64,000 nt of DNA from Mycetohabitans endofungorum. Its GTDB lineage: Bacteria > Pseudomonadota > Gammaproteobacteria > Burkholderiales > Burkholderiaceae. Each line of letters starts with the position of its first letter. The stretch's first letter is position 1. The stretch covers positions 620,001-684,000 of the forward strand of contig NZ_CP132744.1 of the NCBI RefSeq assembly GCF_037477895.1, read 5' to 3'. The notes under the pieces were generated by a model that saw nothing but the letters and a program-made list of their open reading frames with translations, did not search any database and was not told where the DNA came from. Below, piece by piece: positions 1 to 8,127 of this stretch. The position numbers and the translations under genes are program-made.

Positions 1-83
1 TTTGAGATATAAATTTTTGTGATATGCTCTTGAAAAGCGGTGTTTATCGTGGGGCGATTTAAACTTAAATTTTGTGGATTTTC

Positions 84-905
84 ATGCTGATTTCCGTTTC
101 AATTGTCACCTATCGTCAGTCGTCGCATGTGCTGCGGAATACGCTTACGAGCCTAGGTGCTGCGTTGAGACGATTGGAAGGTTTGGGCGTGTCGGGGCGT
201 CAGCCTTACGCTATGCTGACACTGGTGGATAATGGTACAGACTTACGCGGTTCAGACTATACATCCGCTCTTGAAAATTCCAATGCAGAAGTTTTGGTAT
301 TTTCTGGCCACGGTAATGTAGGTTATGGGCGAGGACATAACCTTGTTATAAATGGCGCAAGATCGCGTTTTCACTTGATATTGAACCCAGACGTTGAAAT
401 TGATGAAGATGCGCTTTGGAATGCAATTGATTTCCTCGACAAGCATGCCGATGTCGGTCTTATAACGCCGTTGATCTTTGGTGGCAACGGTATACAGCAG
501 TACCTCTGCCGCCGATATCCCGCCGTTACTGATTTGCTATTGCGTGGCTTTACTCCTATATCTCTTAAAAGGTGGTTTGATCATCGTCTTGCTAACTATG
601 AGATGCGAGAAGTTATTAACGACCACGACGTCGTTTGGGATCCACCGATCGTAAGTGGTTGCTTCATGCTATTCCGAACTGACATTCTCAAGAGACTTCG
701 CGGTTTCGATCCACGCTATTTCTTGTACTTTGAGGATTACGATTTGAGCCTGCGTACTCACGCTGTTGCGCGGATCGCATACGTGCCGTCCGTGCGCATC
801 GTGCATCACGGCGGCGGAGCGTCTCGTAAAGGCGTTAAGCACATCGGCATGTTTGCCCAATCAGCGTTTAAATTCTACCGCCGCTTTGGCTGGAAGTGGG
901 TATGA
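84..905 (+). CDS. Family 2 glycosyltransferase (rhamnosyltransferase-like) of the O-antigen cluster
   Basis: Probably transfers a sugar from a nucleotide donor onto the growing O-antigen unit on the inner face of the cytoplasmic membrane. The protein starts with a GT-A strand (ISVSIVTY). It has an NPDVEID stretch near residue 105 in the place of the metal-binding acidic motif, a SGCFMLFR segment, and a FEDYDLSLR acceptor-site motif in the last quarter, the pattern of WbbL-like rhamnosyltransferases. I chose the ATG at 84; a TTG at 72 is possible. It overlaps the next gene by ATGA (902-905), so the two are probably translated together. The gene is visibly more A+T-rich than the housekeeping genes later in the window, as is common for O-antigen genes acquired by transfer. 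Donor and acceptor cannot be read from sequence. Confidence 0.85.
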   Translation: MLISVSIVTYRQSSHVLRNTLTSLGAALRRLEGLGVSGRQPYAMLTLVDNGTDLRGSDYTSALENSNAEVLVFSGHGNVGYGRGHNLVINGARSRFHLILNPDVEIDEDALWNAIDFLDKHADVGLITPLIFGGNGIQQYLCRRYPAVTDLLLRGFTPISLKRWFDHRLANYEMREVINDHDVVWDPPIVSGCFMLFRTDILKRLRGFDPRYFLYFEDYDLSLRTHAVARIAYVPSVRIVHHGGGASRKGVKHIGMFAQSAFKFYRRFGWKWV

Positions 906-1858
906 CTGGTTTCGTTGTCACAGGAGCGAATGGATTCATTGGCCGGCGGTTGTGTCAAGCGTTGCTCGGGCTCGGTGGTCAGGTCACCGGAGTGGCTCGT
1001 CATGGTCAGTCTGCTTGCGAAGGCATACATAACTGGTTGAGTGTAGGAAACGATTTTGAGGGGCTGGAACGTATTTGGCCGCGTCTCCTCCGCAGCGACT
1101 GCGTAATCCATCTCGCTGCCCGCGTTCATATTATGCGCGATGAGGCTGCGGACTCGCTTGCCGCGTATCGCGCGACGAATGTCGATGGCACAGTTCGCGT
1201 TGCAGAAGCGGCGCGCGCCGCAGGGGCGCGCCGCTTTGTCTTCGTCAGCAGCGTCAAGGCAGCGGGTGAAACGGATGGCGGTAGCCCGTTAAAGGAAACG
1301 GTCACTCCTGCGCCGGTTGATCCCTATGGCTTGTCAAAGCTGGAGGCAGAACGGGCGCTTACCACGTTCGGACGCAGCACCGGGATGGAAATTGTCATTG
1401 TGCGCCCGCCGCTAGTGTATGGACCAGGTGTGCGCGCCAATTTTTTGCAATTAATGACAGCGATTGACCGCGGGATTCCATTGCCACTTGGTTCCGTCGA
1501 CGCGCGCCGCAGCATGGTCTTCTTAGATAACCTTGTAGACGCATTGGTGCGTTGTGCACTCCACCCATCTGCCGCAGGCGAAACGTTTCATGTGAGCGAT
1601 GGCTTGGATTTGACGGTGGCAGAATTGGTGCGGATGCTTTCACGGCAGTTGAATGTACCCGCGCGGCTTATTCCGGTTCCGGTGCTAATGCTGCGGATTG
1701 CGGGCCGACTTACTGGCCGCTCAGAAGCGGTTGAGCGTCTAGTCAACGACTTGCGACTCGATATATCGCATATCAGCAAAGTTTTAGGATGGCGTGTTCC
1801 ATACTCCATTGAAGAAGGTTTGCTGAAAACCGCTATATGGTATCGAGCAGCCCACTGA
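902..1858 (+). CDS. NAD-dependent epimerase/dehydratase (SDR), probable nucleotide-sugar 4-ketoreductase
   Basis: An extended short-chain dehydrogenase of about 318 residues. It has the N-terminal nucleotide-binding motif GANGFIGRRL, a catalytic serine region (FVSSVKAAGE) and the YxxxK pair in DPYGLSK. Family members such as WbpV and related proteins reduce the 4-keto group of UDP-sugars made by WbpM-type dehydratases. A WbpM-type gene lies two genes downstream, so reduction of UDP-4-keto-6-deoxy-GlcNAc to UDP-QuiNAc or UDP-FucNAc is a reasonable inference. A 4-epimerase role cannot be excluded. The ATG at 902 overlaps the stop of the preceding glycosyltransferase (ATGA); a GTG at 896 is an alternative start. 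Confidence 0.85.
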   Translation: MTGFVVTGANGFIGRRLCQALLGLGGQVTGVARHGQSACEGIHNWLSVGNDFEGLERIWPRLLRSDCVIHLAARVHIMRDEAADSLAAYRATNVDGTVRVAEAARAAGARRFVFVSSVKAAGETDGGSPLKETVTPAPVDPYGLSKLEAERALTTFGRSTGMEIVIVRPPLVYGPGVRANFLQLMTAIDRGIPLPLGSVDARRSMVFLDNLVDALVRCALHPSAAGETFHVSDGLDLTVAELVRMLSRQLNVPARLIPVPVLMLRIAGRLTGRSEAVERLVNDLRLDISHISKVLGWRVPYSIEEGLLKTAIWYRAAH

Positions 1859-1863
1859 AACGA

Positions 1864-2916
1864 ATGTCTCCTGTGCAAGTTTTGAATCTCCCCCCTTTAG
1901 AGGCGTGTGTGCTGCTCGCCGTGGCCGGGCTGGTCGCTGTTACTGCCATCTTGGCTTACCTGCTCCAAACCGGCCTTGCGTGGCGTCTTGCCACAGACGT
2001 GCCGAACGACCGCTCGCTACATATACGGCCAACGCCACGCGTCGGGGGATGGGGTATCGTTCCTGTCGTGGTGGTACTTATCTGGGTGAGCGCACCAGAG
2101 CTGTGGATGCCGGCCGCAGCGGCCGGTTTGCTGGCGGCGCTGTCACAGATTGATGACCGGCGCGGCTTACCTGCTCGGATGCGTTTTACTGGTCATCTGG
2201 TTGCGGTGGTGTCGTTAGTGCTTGCCTATCGGACGCCTGTCCCCTGGTGGGAGCTGGCGCTCATCGCATTCTTGCTGTTGTGGCTAATCAATCTCTACAA
2301 CTTTATGGACGGTGCAGATGGTCTAGCGGGAGGTATGGCGTTATTTGGATTTGGCGGCTATGCATACGCAGCGCTTTCCGTCAACCATCCGGACGTGCAA
2401 CTTGCTGTCGCGAGTGCAGTGATCTCCGGTGCTGCAGCCGGTTTTCTGCTTTTCAATTTCCATCCGGCCCGGGTCTTCCTTGGCGATGCCGGATCGATCC
2501 CGCTGGGGTTTCTTGCTGGAGCGCTGGGCTATTGGGGATGGAGAGGCGGAGTCTGGCCTGTGTGGTTTCCGGCGCTGACATTCGCACCCTTCATTGGCGA
2601 TGCTTCTGTGACGCTGCTGAAGCGGTTGTGGCGTGGCGAGCGATTTTGGCACGCCCACAGAGAGCATTACTATCAACGGATGGTGCGTTCGGGGTTGGGA
2701 CATGCGACTACGGCGCTAATTTGGTATTGGGTGATAGTGGCTGGCATAATGCTTGCCATTGTCGCTTTGCAGTTTACCCCTCTCTATCAGTGGATGGCAG
2801 TGTTCAGCTGGGTGCTGGTGCTCGTGGCGATGGGTTATTGGGTTGACCGGCGTTGGCGCAGCTATGTAGCCAGGTCTACTTTTCCTAAAGGTCTTGACGC
2901 CAATGATCAAACTTAA
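1864..2916 (+). CDS. WecA/WbpL-type undecaprenyl-phosphate glycosyl-1-phosphate transferase
   Basis: Multi-spanning membrane enzyme of the MraY/WecA family. It moves a HexNAc-1-phosphate from UDP-sugar to undecaprenyl phosphate and so starts O-antigen synthesis. Family marks are visible: the SLHIRPTPRVGGWG loop, the catalytic FMDGADGLAG loop, FLGDAGSIPLG, and a histidine-rich HAHREHYYQRM segment near the C-terminus. Around ten hydrophobic segments alternate with short loops. I chose the ATG at 1864, just after the previous stop; an upstream ATG at 1837 would overlap it. The next gene overlaps its 3' end, so it sits in one operon with the SDR and the WbpM-type dehydratase. The cluster has a second paralogue at 7003-8103. 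Confidence 0.88.
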   Translation: MSPVQVLNLPPLEACVLLAVAGLVAVTAILAYLLQTGLAWRLATDVPNDRSLHIRPTPRVGGWGIVPVVVVLIWVSAPELWMPAAAAGLLAALSQIDDRRGLPARMRFTGHLVAVVSLVLAYRTPVPWWELALIAFLLLWLINLYNFMDGADGLAGGMALFGFGGYAYAALSVNHPDVQLAVASAVISGAAAGFLLFNFHPARVFLGDAGSIPLGFLAGALGYWGWRGGVWPVWFPALTFAPFIGDASVTLLKRLWRGERFWHAHREHYYQRMVRSGLGHATTALIWYWVIVAGIMLAIVALQFTPLYQWMAVFSWVLVLVAMGYWVDRRWRSYVARSTFPKGLDANDQT

Positions 2917-4789
2917 AGCCTCATGGCTTTCGACCAGTGCTTTTGCGTTTGATTTATGCTCGGTTGCGCTGGCCTGGGCCTGCGCCTACATCATTCGGTT
3001 TAATGGAGCGGTTCCGGACAATTTCCGCACCGGCGCGTTGCATGCACTGGTTTGGGTGCTGCCACTGTATGGCGCCATGTTTCGACTGCTTGGCCTATAT
3101 CGCGGCATGTGGGTGTTCGCGAGCTTGCCGGATCTTGTGCGGATCGCCAAAGCGATCTGTTTCGGCGCCGTGCTGGTGATGATTGCGTCCGTGATGATCC
3201 AGCCGATTCCTATCATTCCCCGATCTGTGTTGGCTGTTTCGCCGATGTTGCTTTTTCTGGGAATGGGCGGCGCTCGTGCGATCTATCGTGCAACAAAGGA
3301 ATTTTATCTATACGGTGGGCTGGTCGGTCAGGGCAAGCCAGTTTTCGTATTGGGGGCTGGTAATGCGGCGGCAGGTATTGTGCGTGAGCTAAAACGGTCG
3401 GGAGAGTGGCGGCTGGTTGGCTTGCTGGATGATGATCCTGTGAAGCACGGGCGGGAGCTTTACGGCTACCCAGTGCTTGGATCTATATCCGAACTGAAGC
3501 GGTTTGCCACTGAACTGAAGGTTGGGCACGTTATCATCGCCATTCCGTCTGCGTCGGTCGACGTGCATCGACGTATTGCGACCGCGTGCGTGAGGGCAGG
3601 AGTCCAAGCCTTTGTTCTGCCAAAACTGACTGCACTGACTCAAGGTCAGTCGTCGCTGTCCAGAGTCCGCCAAATCGATCTGGAAGACCTGCTGGGACGC
3701 GATCCGGTGTCGATCGATACCGCACATGTCGAAGCGTTATTGAAGGGCCAGGTGGTGATGGTGACTGGAGCTGGCGGATCAATTGGGTCAGAATTGTGTC
3801 GGCAGATCCTGCGCTTCGGTCCCGCTCAACTGATTGCTTTTGACTTGTCCGAATACGCGATATACCGACTCAGCGAAGAGTTGCACGACCATTATCCAGA
3901 CGTGTCGATCAAACCGGTAATTGGCGACGCCAAAGATTCTTTGCTGTTAGATCAGGTTATGGCCAAGTACGCGCCTCATATCGTTTTTCACGCCGCTGCA
4001 TACAAGCATGTTCCGCTGATGGAGCAGCTTAACGCATGGCAAGCAATACGCAATAACGTGCTCGGCACGTATCGCGTTGCCAGTGCCGCGATCCGGCACA
4101 AGGTGTGTCGTTTCGTGCTGATATCAACCGACAAAGCCGTTAATCCAACCAACGTAATGGGGGCTAGCAAGCGGATGGCGGAAATGGTCTGCCAGGTATT
4201 GCAGCAGAGCACGCATGTAACCAAGCTTGAGACAGTGCGCTTTGGCAACGTGCTGGGCAGCGCGGGCAGCGTGATACCGAAGTTTCAGGAACAGATCGCG
4301 CGTGGCGGACCGGTGACCGTCACGCATCCGGGCATTACCCGCTTTTTCATGACGATTCCCGAAGCGTCGCAATTGGTGTTGCAGGCGTCGAGCATGGGTC
4401 AAGGCGGGGAGATCTTCCTGCTTGACATGGGCCAGCCGGTACGTATCGCCGATTTGGCGCGTGACCTGGTCCGATTATACGGGTTTAATGATAACCAAAT
4501 AAAAATTGTCTTTACCGGTTTGAGGCCGGGCGAGAAGCTGTACGAAGAGCTGTTGGCTGACAAAGAAACGACGACTCGCACGCCGCATTCGAAGTTGCGT
4601 ATCGCCCGGGCGCGTGAAGTCCCGGGGAACTTGCTTGATGAACTGTTGCCGTGGTTGATGCAGAAGCGGATCCTGTCGGATGATGAAGTGCGGCGTGATC
4701 TGAGACGCTGGGTTCCCGAATATCAGCCGACTGGCGGCGCGATGCTGCACAGTGTGCCTACCAACAATCACGCCTCCCACGTCGGGTAA
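2903..4789 (+). CDS. WbpM/CapD-type nucleoside-diphosphate-sugar 4,6-dehydratase
   Basis: Membrane-anchored dehydratase of about 628 residues. Four N-terminal hydrophobic segments (roughly residues 10-130) precede a CoA-binding-like Rossmann domain (VLGAGNAAAG) and then the catalytic SDR domain (VTGAGGSIGSEL). The catalytic area reads STDKAVNPTNVMGASKRMAEM in part; methionine replaces the usual tyrosine of YxxxK, which is normal in this large subfamily. WbpM-type enzymes convert UDP-GlcNAc to the UDP-4-keto-6-deoxy sugar that feeds QuiNAc/FucNAc synthesis. I chose the ATG at 2903, inside the end of the preceding gene; a TTG at 2894 is also in frame. It is the last gene of the plus-strand run and converges on the ligase gene 18 bases away. 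Confidence 0.93.
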   Translation: MIKLKASWLSTSAFAFDLCSVALAWACAYIIRFNGAVPDNFRTGALHALVWVLPLYGAMFRLLGLYRGMWVFASLPDLVRIAKAICFGAVLVMIASVMIQPIPIIPRSVLAVSPMLLFLGMGGARAIYRATKEFYLYGGLVGQGKPVFVLGAGNAAAGIVRELKRSGEWRLVGLLDDDPVKHGRELYGYPVLGSISELKRFATELKVGHVIIAIPSASVDVHRRIATACVRAGVQAFVLPKLTALTQGQSSLSRVRQIDLEDLLGRDPVSIDTAHVEALLKGQVVMVTGAGGSIGSELCRQILRFGPAQLIAFDLSEYAIYRLSEELHDHYPDVSIKPVIGDAKDSLLLDQVMAKYAPHIVFHAAAYKHVPLMEQLNAWQAIRNNVLGTYRVASAAIRHKVCRFVLISTDKAVNPTNVMGASKRMAEMVCQVLQQSTHVTKLETVRFGNVLGSAGSVIPKFQEQIARGGPVTVTHPGITRFFMTIPEASQLVLQASSMGQGGEIFLLDMGQPVRIADLARDLVRLYGFNDNQIKIVFTGLRPGEKLYEELLADKETTTRTPHSKLRIARAREVPGNLLDELLPWLMQKRILSDDEVRRDLRRWVPEYQPTGGAMLHSVPTNNHASHVG

Positions 4790-4807
4790 TACGACCCATA
4801 TTATGCG

Positions 4808-6058
4808 TTAGTGCTCAGCCAGCTCCCTTTTTCGGCTGGCGATGATCGCTAGCAATGTAGCGGTCGTCAGCGCGTAAAACGCTGCATTCATCACAACCGC
4901 GAAAACATCGTTCGTCAGTCCAAACACGAACGTACCCAGCACCATGATCAGACCCATGTATGCTGCATTTGTGATGGTTGGGTCTGAATGCCGCCGGTAT
5001 TTCCAAAAGTATCGCAGTGGTCCGCCATAAAGCAATAGGAGACAGACAACGCCCACTGTACCTACCTCGGCAAGCATCGACAGTATCTCATTGTGCGCAT
5101 GGTACATATGTAAATCGGATGCCAAATATTGATACTGTGGGATATGCATCATGGCTTCCCTGAATCGGCCTTTTCCGACACCGAAGGTCGGCTGTTCGGC
5201 ATACAGTTCTAGTGATGCTTTCCATAATTGAAGACGTATGCCCGTCGACGATTCAGTATCGCCTCTCACGAGTTTGTGTATGTCAGATTCAAGCGCGTTC
5301 ACGCGTTCTTGAACCATATTCGTAGTCGAAAGCGCGCCTAGTGCTGCTATCAGTAATAGTACTAGTCCGGCTGCGGCCCAACGATTGGACAACCAATGCC
5401 GTCTGGCCATCGAAGCCCACACGAGCACGGGTAGGGCTATCCAACCGCCGCGTGCGCCGGATAGATACGAGACGTAGCATCCACAGAGCAGTGCAATGAC
5501 TTTAAATGCCCATTCGCCTAGCCAGATTCTCCGATCACGTTTAAGTGATGCAAAGGCAAGAAAGCCAAGCAGCAGGGCCGTTCCGCCAAAAGGGATGGGG
5601 TTCATGAACGCATTGCCGATGCGTCCGGGCGTGGACCAAGAGCCGGTGTGCAGCACCTCATGAAGTGCCCAGGCGCCGGTTGCGATGGCTCCGGCAACGA
5701 AGCCCCATTGTACCAAGCGGAGTTGGGCGGATGGCAGTGAGGCGAGCAGGAAGAAGCTAGGGACAATCAACCCAAACCGTAGTATAGAATCAAATGCCGA
5801 TAGCTTGGCGGTCTGCAGTACGAGTACTTGAAATAAGACGGCAGCCGGCAATGCCAGCATGCTAATGAGATAAATTCGGTACTCGCGCCATATCGATCGG
5901 CAATGTTCCCAGTTGGACGGACGAGCTGCCCAACTTAGCGCTAACACGAGTAAAGTGAAATAGCAGTAACCGGTTCCCCCTTGCATTGTCAGCACTAGCG
6001 TAGGTGAAAGAATAATCGCGGCTGTGGCGACCCCTGTAACAAATCGGTTCGGGTGCAT
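4808..6058 (-). CDS. O-antigen ligase/polymerase (Wzy_C family membrane protein)
   Basis: Polytopic membrane protein of 416 residues with about eleven hydrophobic segments and a large periplasmic loop between residues roughly 240 and 330. The loop includes GVGKGRFREAM and then YHAHNEILSMLAEVGTVG, the conserved Wzy_C/WaaL region with its histidine. Members either join O-antigen to lipid A-core (WaaL) or polymerise O-units (Wzy). Sequence alone does not separate the two. Its position at the end of the O-antigen cluster fits either role. It is transcribed toward the WbpM-type gene, with no room for anything between. Confidence 0.85.
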   Translation of the reverse strand: MHPNRFVTGVATAAIILSPTLVLTMQGGTGYCYFTLLVLALSWAARPSNWEHCRSIWREYRIYLISMLALPAAVLFQVLVLQTAKLSAFDSILRFGLIVPSFFLLASLPSAQLRLVQWGFVAGAIATGAWALHEVLHTGSWSTPGRIGNAFMNPIPFGGTALLLGFLAFASLKRDRRIWLGEWAFKVIALLCGCYVSYLSGARGGWIALPVLVWASMARRHWLSNRWAAAGLVLLLIAALGALSTTNMVQERVNALESDIHKLVRGDTESSTGIRLQLWKASLELYAEQPTFGVGKGRFREAMMHIPQYQYLASDLHMYHAHNEILSMLAEVGTVGVVCLLLLYGGPLRYFWKYRRHSDPTITNAAYMGLIMVLGTFVFGLTNDVFAVVMNAAFYALTTATLLAIIASRKRELAEH

Positions 6059-6082
6059 GAATACGAGGCTGTGGGTTGTTCT

Positions 6083-6400
6083 TCAGCGCGGCGCGCGGGC
6101 GATGGCATCTTCGATGGGCATGCCCGGCATCTTGCGCACGGGGCGCTCATTATAACTGCCGCCTTCATATCGATTGGCCACGCCGGTCACGGTCAGCACG
6201 CGGACGGTCAACGGTGTGCGCTTGAGCAGTTGGCCCGCTATGTACAACGCCGCAAAGGCCCGCGGGCTCCGCGGCTGAGCAACCCGGTCCACCCGCTGCA
6301 GCACCTTCCAGTTGCCGGAGCGGATCAGGTAGCGCTCAGCAATGCCGTACAAGGTGTCCTTCGACTGCACCTGATAGACCTCGATGTCATCGGCGCGTCA
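6083..6400 (-). pseudogene. Remnant of a FecR/LysM-domain protein
   Basis: A reading frame of about 105 codons opens directly after an in-frame stop near 6400, with no plausible start. It encodes a LysM-like repeat (VYQVQSKDTLYGIAERYL) followed by VLQRVDRVAQ, and then the start of what should be a FecR-type domain (PLTVRVLTVTG). The frame then drifts into unrelated sequence and stops. Many Burkholderia genomes have an operon of response regulator, FecR/LysM protein and CHASE2 cyclase. The truncated response regulator just upstream on the same strand fits that arrangement. Only the LysM part survives here. Confidence 0.65.
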
Positions 6401-6508
6401 GGTCGCGCGTAGTGCGTTGTGTGAACACAACTGCAACTTGAGCGAATCATTGAGATATGTGCGTCAATCGTATGCGACAGAACATCCACGTCCTGTTTCC
6501 AGACCCGC

Positions 6509-6979
6509 TCAAGAATGTGCGATCACGGCAGCGGTCGCGCGAGATGGCGAAACAGCTGCAGCGTTGTCGAACATAGAGTCGCCGAACTGCTCGCGCGAGC
6601 CCCACACCGGCTGCTGGTATGCGTCGAGACGCAGCAGCGTTTCGACGCATACCAGCAGGATTTGCGCGGACACCGGCTTCACGATGTAGTCGTCCGCGCC
6701 GGCGTCGAGCATCGACACGATATTCGTCTCGTAGCTGCGGCTGGTCATGAACAGCATGGGCAGCGTGGGAGGCAGGTTTTGCCTGGCCCATTTGAGCACC
6801 TCGTCGCTTGGCATGTCGGATACGCTCCAGTCCAGCACCAGCAGATCGAAGGTTTGCCTGAGCAACGGGTGCACGAAGGCCTTGCCTTCGGAGAATGAAT
6901 GACACATGTGCCCAGCTTTGCTCAGCGTTTGGCAAATGCATTCCGTCTGGCTTGGGCCATCGTCCAGAACGCTGGTCAT
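6509..6979 (-). pseudogene. Truncated response regulator: receiver domain only, winged-helix lost
   Basis: A CheY-like receiver domain is intact. It has an acidic pair (VLDDGP), the phospho-acceptor region LLVLDWSVSDM, the switch threonine/serine in LFMTSR, and the lysine in DDYIVKP. After the linker (AYQQPVWGSREQFGD) the expected OmpR-type DNA-binding domain is replaced by about 25 unrelated residues and a stop, consistent with a frameshift or deletion. The ATG at 6979 gives 156 residues, against about 230-250 for full-length relatives. A stand-alone receiver cannot be ruled out, but decay of the neighbouring LysM/FecR gene argues for a dying operon. The linker carries a perfect 17-bp inverted repeat. 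Confidence 0.65.
6611..6658. repeat. Perfect 17-bp inverted repeat with 14-base loop
   Basis: Left arm CTGCTGGTATGCGTCGA (6611-6627), loop 6628-6641, right arm 6642-6658, the exact reverse complement. It lies inside the coding sequence of the truncated response regulator, over the end of the receiver and the start of the linker. It is not followed by a T tract, so it does not look like a terminator. Confidence 0.9.
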
Positions 6980-7002
6980 AGCGGCCGCCACCCCGCCACA
7001 AA

Positions 7003-8103
7003 TCAACGCGGACGCTTGCGGAACACGAGCCAGCGGGGGGCCTTGAAGCGCACGATGCTCACGTACAGCCACACATAAGTTGCCACGAACAGCACGACAA
7101 AACAGAACAGGTGGACGGTGTGCCGCCAGAACAACGTTGCCGGGATCACGGCGATCAGGCAGAGCAACCACAGGTATGGCGAGGTCAGCGAATTGCGCCG
7201 GGTTAGCTCTCGTGCGGTGCGTGCGCCGACCACCCAGCGCATCAGTCGCTTGTAGACGAGCATATGCAAATGCACGCCGTCTGGAATGCCAGGTGACATG
7301 CCGCGCACGAATCGCTTACGGTAGATTGAAAAACAGACCTCGAAGATCGGATACATGAACAGCAGCAGCGGATACCAAGCGGAAACGTCGCGGTTGCGCA
7401 TCACGAGCAGAATGGCCAACTCCGCCAGCATGAAGCCGATGAAATACGCACCGCCGTCTCCCAGAAAGATCAGTCCGGCCGGAAAGTTCCACAAAAAGAA
7501 GCCAATGATTGCCCCCATCATGACCAGCGAGCCAGACAGCACGATCGGGTCATGGACTTGGAATGCGACATACGCGAGTGAGGCGAACATCATGAAGCCG
7601 ACCATCGACGCGAGTCCGTTGAAGCCGTCGATAATATTGATCGCATTGGCCAACCCGGCGACCGCGAGCACCGAGATCACCGCCGATACCCACGGATACG
7701 CGAGCGCGAAATCCAGCCATGGCACGCTGATACGGGTAATGGCCGCGTCGAGCAGCCAATACGCGAGTGCCGCGGCGACCATCGTCGCGACGAGCCGCGT
7801 AAAGGGACTCACGCGCCTGGTCAAGTCCTCGATCAGCCCGGAGGCGAACGCGGGCAAGCCGCAGGCGGCCAGCAGCAAAATGCCATCGGCTACCGATGGA
7901 TACGCGCCGCGCAACTGCATGGCGCCGCCCACCAGCCCGAGCAGGATGCCAATGCCACCGATGCGCGGCACGGGCCGAACATGGAATTTTTGTACGCCCC
8001 CCAGATCGGTATCGGTCGACAGGCGCTGGTGCGTGTTCGCGTAACGGACGATGGCGAGCGTGACCAGCAGCGAAATCAAGAAGGCAATGGCGAAGCTGAG
8101 CAT
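7003..8103 (-). CDS. Second WecA-type undecaprenyl-phosphate glycosyl-1-phosphate transferase
   Basis: A 366-residue MraY/WecA-family membrane protein. It has the HVRPVPRIGGIGI loop, the catalytic NIIDGFNGLASM loop, FLGDGGAYFIGF, and a DGVHLHMLVYKRLM segment holding the family histidine motif. It should load a HexNAc-1-phosphate onto undecaprenyl phosphate in the inner membrane. With the paralogue at 1864-2916, the cluster carries two initiating transferases. They differ enough (DGFNGL against DGADGL) to suggest different substrates or origins. It lies 24 bases before galE on the minus strand and is probably cotranscribed with galE, the glycosyltransferase and the flippase. Confidence 0.88.
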   Translation of the reverse strand: MLSFAIAFLISLLVTLAIVRYANTHQRLSTDTDLGGVQKFHVRPVPRIGGIGILLGLVGGAMQLRGAYPSVADGILLLAACGLPAFASGLIEDLTRRVSPFTRLVATMVAAALAYWLLDAAITRISVPWLDFALAYPWVSAVISVLAVAGLANAINIIDGFNGLASMVGFMMFASLAYVAFQVHDPIVLSGSLVMMGAIIGFFLWNFPAGLIFLGDGGAYFIGFMLAELAILLVMRNRDVSAWYPLLLFMYPIFEVCFSIYRKRFVRGMSPGIPDGVHLHMLVYKRLMRWVVGARTARELTRRNSLTSPYLWLLCLIAVIPATLFWRHTVHLFCFVVLFVATYVWLYVSIVRFKAPRWLVFRKRPR

Positions 8104-8127
8104 GGGTGCCGCATCTCCTCGCAGGGC

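Noticed and set aside
7355..8044. Plus-strand open frame of 229 residues
   Set aside because: It is antisense to the second WecA-type gene; composition (Ser/Ala/Pro runs) is typical of a shadow frame in G+C-rich DNA.
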